Assembly: GCA_010645155.1 (NCBI GenBank)
Contig: CM021312.1
Location: 1,956,611 to 2,020,610, forward strand
Source of the DNA: Tigriopus japonicus
Taxonomy: Eukaryota > Arthropoda > Copepoda > Harpacticoida > Harpacticidae
Length of the DNA stretch: 64,000 nt
Direction: 5' to 3'
Part shown: positions 14,101 through 26,100 of the stretch, piece by piece
Numbering within the stretch: the stretch's first letter is position 1
How the letters are laid out: each line of letters opens with the position of its first letter
Notes under the pieces: generated by a model
Database searches by the model: none
The model's input: the letters and a program-made list of their open reading frames with translations, nothing else
Told to the model about the DNA's origin: nothing
Position numbers and translations under genes: made by a program

Positions 14101-17100
14101 GGGAGGCAATCAATTCAATTGGAAGGCTAGTTGGCCTTTTTCGTTGATTGCGGCGCTCTGACCTATCCTTTGTAATCAAGTTTCTAGCTTTCAGATGCTC
14201 TTTTTCCCCGTTACAAAACTTGAAATGAGAGCGTTTCTTGAAAAAACATTGCAAATATGCTTTAATGCTGACGAATCAAGACCAGAATGACTTGACTACT
14301 TTGTCGATGGCTAGAAGAAGATTTTAATCGGAACGCATTTCTGGCAAAGCCAGAACGTTACTTTCAAGAGAAGTTTAGAGCAAACCAAATTCAAATGTCA
14401 AAAGATCTGAGGAATTGAGAACAAAAGGCTCCTCGTCTTCTTCTCAACCTTTGCAAATACGTCAGTGAACACATCAGGAAATTGTGGAGGATATTTTTAG
14501 ATTGAATTCGGGATTCTTGAGGCCATGTGAGAGATCTTGCCTTTTTCTACTATTATCAAGGATTATCGATCCTCGTATTCCAGATAAAAGGCGGATGAAG
14601 GTTTTGGTAAATTCTTTGAATGGCTGAAGGCTGCCAAGGAACCCAAAATGGTGCCTCGATCAAGGCGTCGGGCCTTTACACTTATCAGTACGATAGCAGG
14701 CCCACACACCTGACAAACCGTTGATGGATCACATCTCTTGTTTGGCTTCCATTTCACAATCCATCCAACGAGGTTCACTGAAGGTCACTCACTCTCACTT
14801 TCACTGTACAGGAATTAACTTGCTGACTTTTCCAACCTTCTCTTCCTTACTCGATATGGAGAAAAAGGCCGGGATCGCACATATTTCATCTCAAAAAGGG
14901 GAACCCTCGCATCGTTTTTGCTCATCATAAATATCGGAACAACATAGATATGTCTTCCAAACTTGTCGCTTTGCGACACTTCCGATGGTGTTTAAGAAGT
15001 CTATAAATCGTGGCTGTTCCTCAGATTGAGGTGTTCACCAAGAAATCCATTCACTTTAACGAGCGTGCGTGTGGAACTCTATTCTTAAGCCTATTCAATT
15101 CGTATTAGAGTTCCATTACGAACTACAACAGGTTGTTTTTGTCTCTGATGGCCTTTGTCAAGAGACATAAGTGTTCGAAAAAATGTTTTATATACTACAT
15201 CGATGTACTGCCATCATCTGAAAGACCCCTGATCCGTGCAAAGCTCGATATTTATAACAAAAAGGCTTGCATTTCTTCAAGGCTGTTGGTCAGATTCATA
15301 GACTGGTTTCTTCATTTCCCCCTTGGTTTCCGAAATAGAACCAACAAATCCGGGGCAAAGCAAAACAAGTCGCTCGGCGGAGCGATTCCCGGGGAATTTT
15401 CTGGCCTTTATCGTTCCCATTTTGGGTGTTGTGTGGCCTTTGATGAAGGCCCTAAGTCCCATGGTGACCCAAAAGTGGCCATTTCTAACAAACTTTCCTC
15501 GCTTGGCAAACGCAGAAAAGATATCCTTCAAAGCAGAACAAAAGCAAAACTGGATGTCGAGGGCATCAGCAGAGAAATAAAGCATTGATGATTTATGACT
15601 TGTGTTTCCTCGGAGGAATTTGAAGAGCACTTCAAGTTGCCCACATGTGAAATACAACACCATCTAGTGCGATAGACGAAACATTTGATACAGAGATACG
15701 TACAGCTCCCCCGTGAAGATGAAAATAGTCATGAACCCCCATCCACATCTCCCCCTCTTCATTCCTGACCCCTTCAATCCAACCAGAGAGATCATCATTG
15801 CCGTCACCCTCCCTCTACGCAAGACACAACTGGCTTTATCGTCAGAGATGAAGATCCTCAATTTCACCCCAAAGTCCCTGGACTGAACAAGACTGACCAA
15901 GGAGACTCCTTTTTCCTCAGTCCGGATCCTGTAATTAATGATCTTGATATTCGAAGCTGAAAAACTGACACACTCTCTCTCCTTTGCTTATGAATCTCGT
16001 AGTCAAACAGGGTGGCCTGATCAAAAAATGAAGAAGGACAAATCGAAATAGACTGATGAAAGAACTCCAATTTGAGGCTTGTATCGACATTCAATCAACG
16101 ATGGTTCATTTTTTCTTCTCCTTTTACATCTTGATATCTCGTTAAGAACAGGATTTAGATCTGTTGAATGGATTGGAAGGTAGAAGGTGAGGAATGCTGC
16201 TTCAATTTGAATCGTTTGCTTTTTGTGACTGTTTTCATTCAAGCTGTCCGTGGCAATCTGGTTTATCTACTGAACAAATGGATTTAGAATCCTAAATCAT
16301 GCATCGTTGTCCGTGACTTGACTCCGATATCGAAGAGCATCCAAAATCGTGGGCACCCATGGATTTAGAGCATGCCGAAGAATTCAGGTTCGAGACTCAA
16401 TACATATTTGGTATAATATCGCTTCTGCAGAGGTTTGGGATTGGTCCAAACGTGGGAAACTGATATGTGTTTACCTAAGCTGGGTGCAATCGTCGAAGGT
16501 CATATTATGAACAGTCGTCGCTTTTTCTCATCAGGCCCTGTCAATCTCTATTGGGTACGGATGGCCTACTTTTTTTCTCTCTCTGTCTTCTCTTGGATGG
16601 TTTGGCAATGAAAATGGGAAAGAGTGTGAGTGTGTTCGCTCTCTCTTACCTATAGATTGGTTCCCCTTCATCTTGTCTGTACCAAAGTACTAGATAGACT
16701 TGTTCCAAAGGATTTGGTGGCGAGATATCACAAGGCAATTGGGTGGAATGGCCTTCGACAGCCAGGACCTCTTGGATTTCCGGCACTGAAACGAGAGATG
16801 GAGAAAAAACGAGGGAATCAGAAAATTACACTTGTCAATCGGGCATGAATAATACGTTACAAGGGTACTTTTGTGTAGTCTTTGCATTTGCTTGGCTACA
16901 CAATTACTCACAGATAAAATCGTCGACCCTTTCTCTCGAAAAGAGAATGACAACCCTCATTTCAATGACGTTTATGCCTGACCAATCCAACATGTTGTTG
17001 GCCCATCATAGTCGTGGGTTTGAAAAGATCTTGGTAAAAAGGTATCTGAGAAAAAACGTACGACGGATATCGACTTTCCTTAGAATTTTCTTCGAACGTT

Positions 17101-20100
17101 TAAGAAATGTGAAGCAAGTCCAAAGGCCGATCAAAAGTGCACACCGTCTTTGCAACTCGTTCAAATAATCCATAAACGTCCTTTCTTCCGTTCTAAATCG
17201 CTCCCAAACAAAAGAGAGTCATGAAAAATACAACTCGAGTAATCACTAGTGGGATCTGACATATTACTCTTGCTTTGAAATCAAGTGCAATTTCAAGACA
17301 TAATTTGAGCCACCAGGTTCCACCGTGCTAAAACTTTGCTGAAATAGGGTCCCTTCAACACCCTATATTTAGGAGTTACGTTACATAGTTTAAAACAAGC
17401 TCTCCATTTTTCTGCCCAGAAACAATGAAGCTGACCATGACAAGTGGAATGACAGAGTATGTAGTTTGGATGATACAGATCTCTCTTGACTGAGATTGTG
17501 TGAGAGAGGGAAGTGGCTTTGATTTTAATCTAGGTTTGCCAATTTGTATCAGTCCTGAAAAACCTTTGGTTTGCAACCAACAAACATCGCCCCCCTGTGG
17601 TGGGCGTTAGGACGAGAAATAGGCATCCCGTGTTTTTATCGCCCAAATTGAAATGTCATTCTCGTCATGGATCAATCTTCAAGTATCATCGAGTTGGCTT
17701 TAGGAATCAATTTTAACGAAAAACCCAATTTCATCTTGAAAAATATGGCCAATAACTTTGGGAGGATTCACGGTGACTGAATGCAGAAGCAGGGCTATCA
17801 AAATTTTAGTATCGTCTCCTGAAGATGATAGGGTCGCTAGGCAGATGGAGGGCGGTAGATTTAAAAAGGTTTGGCATGGCATAGCATTTGGAAAGAAAGA
17901 AAACTCACAATTTTCGGATTATTCAGAAGTAATGGTCCGCCCTCGATTTACCCCCAAAACTCCCCTTTATTGTGGTGTAGAACCAACTCAACCCAGCTCA
18001 TCACTCACCCTGTACTGACACACAATTTCGCTGGACAAAGCGACAACGCCCTCATTCAAAACATTTGCAAACAAATCAGAAGGCATTCATGTTCATTGAA
18101 CTCGACGTTTCGTGTTGTTTTGCACTGGATCTCATTCAAGCCATTGTCATGAATCTCATGTTCAACACTTTACCCTTGTTTTCTTATGGATCATTTTAAG
18201 TGCCCGTGAAGCAAATGTGACCCGTTCAAAGTTATTTTTTGGCAATCCTGATTTGTTGTTTTCCTGTTGGTTACATTACGATTAGTAAAGCTTATCCCTT
18301 TGCATTGTCTATTCAGTTATGAATATTAATCCTCTAATTATAATAGTTTGACCAGATTGCTGGACCTTTTCTAAAAGCCATGATTCATGAAAGAAATGTA
18401 AAATGGCAAAAGATACAAGGGAAGTATTGAACACCGTATGAAAATATCGTGATATCCCATTGTTTAAAAGTCTGGTTCAAATTGAGTCGTGAATTTTGAC
18501 GACCAAATTAACTTGTCTGTTTATTCTGACAGACACTTTACACAAGTGCTTATTTATAGGCCGACTAGACGACTCTCTTTCTGGACGGATCCTGTAAACT
18601 TCTCGTAAAATGTGCTTCACGAGTTGAGGCGCGTCAAGTCCAGATCTAGAGCTATCCATGACAATGATTAGGGAATCTTTCATGACTGGAGGAAACGAGC
18701 TGGACCTTCCCGAAATGCGTAAAATTTGCATTTCTACAATGGGAAATGTGCGTGATCACGATGAGGATGTTTTTCAAATGAGTTGTTGGAATCTCATAAC
18801 TTCGACACTTGTATGGTTCTGGGGTGGGTTAAATATTGTTAGGTTTTCTCGTAACCCTGCTGATTCTGAAAATGCCAGCTGTACTATATATGGATAGGTG
18901 TAATTTGCATGAAATTGCCAAGCAATCTTGCATTACTATAACTCAGTTACCTTGTCGTAATACACGTTGTTCAAGTGGAAGGCAAGGATAAAACTAGGGT
19001 AAGCCACAAATCTGCGCTCAGTACGGGCAATTATGCTAATTCAGTGTTGGTTCTGATTAACTGAAGGGACTCGTTGCATGCCATCCACTTGCAATGGGAC
19101 CCTTTCACAGTCCTTTAGTTGGACTTTTAGAGGGAATTAAAACCCAATTCTGTTACTAAGCCCAGCACTTGGTTTCCTCTTTCTGAGGACGAAACGTGTA
19201 ATTGTGTGGTCAAAGGGCCCTTTGTGGAACAAAATATGAATAGGGTATTTTCAATTCATGCTCAAACGTGATCGATAATTAGCAGGCGATGGTCCTAATT
19301 GCACAAATAGCCACTAATAAATCCAATCAAACATTGATTGTATGGCTTCCTTTGCAAGTTAAAGAGAGGCTTCCCCGAGCTTCAGGGTTCAAAGTGAGTC
19401 CAAAAGGTCTCGTTCATGAGAGGTACTTTTAATGACCCATGATTTGTGAGGCACCCAAATTAGTCCTTCGTCTGAGAGGCAACTTTATAAAAACGAAGGG
19501 GTAAAAAAGAATCTCTCTGGATTTGGCTTTAGAGTGAGAGCGTTTCAAGCAAGCTTGTCCAAACGTTGGCAGGAATCGATTTGAAACACCCCCAACAAGA
19601 CGTTTAAGGGTGGTGCGATTAATTCCTCGTCTTTCTTGGCTCACTTTGCCAGATGAAGTCGGCTGATTTTCCAACAATTAAAATACAAAGGAATATTTTC
19701 TCTTTTTTTGCATAATAATGAAGGAAAACATCTTGGAGATCTGTCAAACAATCAGGACTAAATGGTGCCCAAGATGAGTGAGCTTTTCTCGCCAGTTTGG
19801 TTGGGATCTTCAGATTGACATATCTGAATTTGCTTCATGAATATTCATGAGTGTGCTAGTCTGTCGCTATGATAAAATGGCCGATGAGAAGTTGGTGGAG
19901 AAGTAGTAGTGAGTGGCTCTATCTTTCTTGTAATGGACCACATAACCAGGGATTTACACGCTGTAAACTTAACCTTATCTGTGAATTCAAACGAGGGGGT
20001 TTTCTCCTTCTGGTAGACCTTCAAATTTCCCGCTAAAACTTAACCACTTATGCCTAGAGACGCTCTACTTATGCCCTTTATTGTACTGATGTATTTCGAG

Positions 20101-23100
20101 TTGGTTTTTGGCAGAGTTTTGCCATTTTGGTTTTTAGGGTCAAAAATCTGACCAAAACTAAACTTTTCAACAATCAATAGACCTTATCTGCCATAAAATA
20201 TGGCAGCACTGCCAACTCGAAATCCATAAGCGTAACTGCTGATGGAACTAGAAATCGAACTAGTTCGAGTGTTGCCAGATTGATCCCTGTTTAGGTCTTT
20301 TCAAAAAGTTTAATACAACCTGCTCTTTTAAACAGGAATAAACTTCGATTCAAAAATGGCAGTACTCCCAACTCGAAACACATTGCTACCTCATTGGGTA
20401 GAGAATGGCAGGTCATATTGTCGTGTCCCCGAACAGGATATCAGGAGGTGTTTACACAGAACCACCCATGAAGGTTGGTTGGATTGTGGAAAGTCTTTGA
20501 TTTCCAGTTTTTGTCTGACAGCCCCCATCCCAAAGGAAATGCTCGAGCATTCATGTCAGCCTCAACGAGAACGTTTCAAAGTGTTCTCTACTGGCATGTT
20601 TCATATTTCTGGATCAATTTCACAAATTGACCAGCTACACTAAGCTCTAAACGAAATCCCAAAAAATGTGAAGGAACAATATTTTTTGGGAGTTAGACTT
20701 TCTCGCTTATTATATGAATGGTTGCCCAACATTAGGCATGGTTTTCGCCCAGTGTTGCTCTGAACACCACAAGACCGCCCATTTTGACATTTCGACATGA
20801 CTTACTGAGGAAAGGAAACCACGATGGAACCGACCGATGTGGCAGTGGTGGACCTTAAACACCACTTTTTACGTTCGACTCAAGCTAGCCTGGTGATTTG
20901 GAGCACCAAATTTCAGGAAACCACTACCACCTACAAACCACGGAGTTGACATCAGCTGGTTGTTGTTGGTTTTTTGTTGGAGTTTCTCTTTCCGTCTGAA
21001 AGTCCTTGAAGAGGGTTCAAAATCAACATGGAGCATTGGAACTTGAAATGGGATGGAAAAGCCATGTCTTCTAGGCCACTCATCAGGTTGGAATGTTTCA
21101 AACATCTAATGTAACAAGGGAAAAGTTCCACAGGAGAAATCAAATTTTCACGATAATCCCATCTCAGCTCATTTCGACCTAATAGTTAAAATATTGTTGT
21201 TTTTAACCGATGGAAACAAGATATCTGTCTTACTAAAATGGCATATAAACTAATTTTGATACGTGAATGCAATGTGTTGGAAACTGATCCGGTTTTTGGA
21301 AGTACACATTCGTAGTATCACGCAAAGAAACTCTTCCGATACAATGGCACAAAGTACAAAAGGAATCGAATGAAAAAGCGGGAAGCATGATAGTTAGAAA
21401 TCCATTGGGGGTAGCATGTAATTGTAAACCAGGAAAATAACCAATATTTAACGACCTTCACCATCTCTAGTGTCAGACACTAATTCGATAGGTGTGGTGT
21501 TGAACATGGTCTGGCTTTGATTTGGTTTGAAGTATCGGTAATAGGCCTCATCACCGCTCTTAAAGCCATCTTGCTGTGGAACACTCGGACATGAGAAGTA
21601 CATCTGCAATGTGCTTCACTAGACCTCTTTTGGACCTGTTCCCTCTTTCTAACTTGCACCAAAAGCAGAGAAGAGCCTCTGAAGAGCCAAAAATGTTTGG
21701 GGATACGAGGGCGTAAAACACATCTGTGGAGCTTATGGAATCCGGTTACTTGGAAGAGAGGAAAAGGAGTGCCTCCACTGAAATTGGTTCCACGAGAGAC
21801 GAAGAGGGTTTATCACAAATTGTTTGTTCTCTTCAAGAACTATGCATGCATGCTTGGCCAAATTGGGGACTCTGAAATATTCATGGTCAATCCCTTCCAT
21901 TTGTGCGTTCAGAACAAGAGTAACGTTCCGCTCTCGTTTTTCTCCATTGTCGTGTTCCACCTTCATTTCCAAGGGATCACGACCTTCAGCGTTCACATCT
22001 GTTACCTTTACCCACTCGTTACACCCACAATCTCATGCAGTATGGACATGGTGTACTGGCACCAATTTTGTGGAAGGAAATCAGACCCAGAAAAAGAAGA
22101 TCTGTTTGGAATAAAAGTCAATCCCATCGGAAGGAAACATCTATCAGGGCTTTCCTGGAACGTCAATTGGGAACGGGCAGGCAAGAAATCGGGTTGTGCT
22201 CCAAGAACAATTATCCTCATCCGGATGTCTTAGACAAGTGGGATAAATTCTTGTGACTTGTCTGGCCTCTGAACTTATCACGAATTTCCCAATAGGGAAC
22301 AAATTGGAACTGGAAAGTAACATGGATCAGGTCTAACTTGTTCTGACCATATTTTGTCTTTCCAAGGAAAAGTTTGGAGAGAATGAACGAATGAATACAC
22401 ATTCATAAAGTCCACCAGAGCATATTGCAGATTGTCCCCTTCTTATCCACGTACTGTATAGCCCATTCCATTGGGATGAAACCTCTCTTGTTCACGAGTA
22501 GCATATTCATAATAATTTGGCGGTCATAGAAGAAAGCTGGAAAGAAGCCGTTTCATCCTCCTATTCTATTCAAAAATGAGGCCGCTGAGCTTGAAAAAGA
22601 AAAGACAGAAAGGAACGACGCAGGAAACGAGGCCAAGAAACCTTGAATACCAAAGCAGCCTCATTTTTCTCCTCACAATGGCAACAGATTTCCCCTGTTG
22701 TTCCACGGACCATTCACTGAAGCGAGTAATGCACATTTGACTACACTTCCTCATTCCTTTCATACCTGGACCAACTCGAATGGACCCATTCACGCGGTCT
22801 TGGAGCAACTTGACCTTCGTGGAAGCGGCAACAATGACGTCCGTTTTGGCATGTTCCAAAGAACAATAAGTCATTACTGGAAGTGCGAGATGTGCCACTT
22901 TTATCTGTTCCTCCCTCCTTCCCTCCCCCTCAACCTCCTCGTGTCCCTTAATCGCTCACTTGGATCCGGAGATCTTGATCGATGATTTCTGCTCATCTTG
23001 GATTGCCACTAGGTCACAGATGTGGAGCAGTTCCAGGAACAACAACAATAACATCCATAAGACCAACAACTACCCTCGTGTGTCCATGGAACATTAAGCC

Positions 23101-26100
23101 AAATACTCGTCTACATACTCCTAGGCATTAAGGCCGGGAAAGGAGATCTTAACCCAAAGAAAAAGAAAAGCCATTCCATTCGGTCTTCATGATTTGCAAG
23201 CACTCAAAGCACGTGCCTTCACATGCTCTACTTGGCTTGTTACGCTTACCGGGAGATCAATATTTTCCGAGATAAATGGATCGCCACCCAATCATTCCGA
23301 CCATTAATGGCCCATCACACACTACAGACTAAAAGTTTTGAGGCAAGTTTGTGAAAAAGTCAATTGAAAAAAACATGCTTTTTCGCACCTTTTGAATCGC
23401 CCTGTTCGAACTAATGCCTTTATTGAATGTACCGAGTGTATTTATTCCTTTGTTTTTTTCTTCTTCCTCTCTCTACCTTTCTATGCTCCGGAATTATTGG
23501 TTATTCTGTCGAGAGTCTGACGAACAACGACTCGCTGAATACATTCAGCCTAATCCATTTCCAACTAATGCAGCCATTGCCTCGGTCAAAAGGGTCTTCC
23601 CAAGACTTTACATGCTTTTAAACGAGCCCTTCCGTAGTTCTACAAAAGCCTCCGAATGCCAATTGAATCTTTCTCAGCCTGGCTTCCTGTTTTCTTTCGT
23701 TAATTCGTAGTTTGTGAATGGGTTCCCACATTTGTGTGAGAGACAACCAATGATTAGATATTAAAGCATTCCGAATTCCAGGTACGCGTATCTTCAACCC
23801 TCTACTCTGTTGTACTTTTTTCTATGCGCGATGGAAAAGCAGGATCGATCGGTCACCCTTCACAGAGATCCGAGAGACAAATGGCTTCCAGGAGCCACAG
23901 ATCTGAACTGATGAATAGATTGAAAGATAACTCAAGAAATACACAACAATAGTTGACTTTGTGCGGCGCAATTGGGTCGGTTCATTATGTTTTGAGGTCA
24001 AATCTGCCTCCTTGCAAATCTAGCGTAAAGAGCTCAAGTTTTGAGTTGATAATCATTATTAGAGACCGAATATTGGACAAGGTGAATGTTAAATTAGAAA
24101 ACAAAACATTCGGCTTCAAAGAGATGATAACGTACTCGAAAGTACGCTTTGTGTGGTTGGCAATTAAGTATGCATTGGATTTTACGTTCGCGGAAAAGGG
24201 ACCTTGAACATTTGGTGTGCTTCATCGAGCTCTAATCACTGTTTTTGTGATCGATGAAGGGAGAATCGTCATTCCAAAGATGATTCCATTTCATCAATTG
24301 GTCATAAAAGTGATTAAAAATTGATTCGCTTCGTCTAATTGTTTCCCAGTTTAACCGTTTTGTTTTTGTGACAAGAGATTTCACGACACTCTCATCCTTG
24401 CTGTTCGATTGAAAATGGCTGGACGTTACTAATTGTCCGAAAAACGTGTCTTTTTCAATTATTGTGCCTTGAGTCAAAGACAATCGAAAGGGTTTAGCTT
24501 TCTCTTTGTTCGTCACAAGCCAACCATATGGAAAACAAAATGGCTTTACAATCGGACCTGACCATTCCAATCTCAGGTATTAATCTTTTGATAGCAAATG
24601 TGCTTCCGTCCGAAATTTTTAAACACCTTCAAATTTAGTTCCTGTCCCGACTGATTGATTAAAATATTGGGAAGCCCCTTTTTACCTAGTACCTGTAAGC
24701 ACCATTAAACATATTTGAAAAGAAGGATGATTTTTGAAGAACTAAGTCATATGTCAGTTTGAGTGAAACATTTCTACTTCGATGAGTTGGCTTCATATTC
24801 AACGAATTATCAATGTTACTTTCTCAAATAGCTTACAAAAAGAACGCAAATTAGGCGTTGTCTTATTTTTGGTCACCTTAGAAACCGGTTAAGACTAGTG
24901 ATGGGTTTCGAACCGGGAGTGCTGCCATTTTTTACTCGGAAGTTTATCATTGTTGATTAGGGCAGGTTGTATTGAACGTTTTCAAAAAGACCTAAACAGG
25001 GACCAATTTGGCAACACTCGAACTAGTTCGATTTCGAGTTCCATCAGTAGCTATACTTTTGGATTTCGAGTTGGCAGTGCTGCCATATTTTATGACGTTC
25101 TCTAGTTCAGAAGATTAGTTGGGGGTCAACTTTTTGACCTTAAAATCCAAAGTGGCAAAACTCGGCCAAAAATCCAACTCGAAACCCATCAGTAGTTAAG
25201 ACGCTCCTCTCTGTCAGGGTGACCAACACCTTGTTGCAGAAAGGGCTTAAAAATACAAACGGAAAGCCAAAAGAGGGACGAAGGCTGGCCGTGTCAGGGC
25301 ACGTTGTCACTAATTTCCAGTTTCGTGATAATAGGACAATTACTGCTTTGTGCTTCCATCGTTGGTAGGTCGCATGTCCTGCTAGTATGTATGCAATTTG
25401 AGGAAATATTCACCTACTTCCTGTAATTGTGCCAAAAGTTGCGTGTGGCGTATGGACCACGAAGCACACAGATGTTCTGCAAACAAGACTTCATATTTCA
25501 GTGTCAATTGCCTTTAGAATAGACTACCCGGCTGCCTGTCCCGGGTGTCGTTAATCATCTTTTAATGATTTATCGACATTTTTGTCGAGTGAAACTTGTC
25601 CTGGTCTCAGAAAATATACTTAATTATAGACCTTATAAAGGGGAGCAATTGATTTGTATTTGGCCATGGCACTCATCAAACGTGAGATTCGCACAATTTC
25701 TAGCCAAGGTCGGTCGGTCTGCACAGCAGTGTTACGAGGACCTGTCACAGCAGGCCATCCGTTAGACTTGATTAGTACGTCAGTCAGCAAAACTGGGGAC
25801 AGCCACCGTTAGTAACTCAATCAGCACTCAATATGTAAGAATTCCTGATGTAGCCTGAAACGTTGTTTTATGTCTTTTAGGTTGGCATACTGAACACTTT
25901 ATGAGCGGTGGTTTCTATTTCTATGGAGCAATGTCGTAGAATTTGGCAGTAATGAACCCATTGTTCGAATCAGGGTTTGATGTTTTATCTTGGATTTATT
26001 TCTTTCGTTGAGTTGAATGTTGCACAACTCAAGAAACTATTTTAGCCAAAATCAATAGGGCAAAACCTGTGGAGAGACCTGTTTTAGAGGAGTGTGAATT

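Noticed and set aside
15133..15588. 151-codon plus-strand frame
   Set aside because: Inside intron 2, no recognisable features, and an overlapping antisense frame is nearly as long.
18477..18731. Minus-strand frame with RPERESSSRP-like composition
   Set aside because: No family recognised, lies in intron 1, and does not fit the phase of neighbouring exons.
21697..22233. 178-codon plus-strand open frame
   Set aside because: Inside intron 1, opposite strand, no protein family features; length is possible by chance in this composition.
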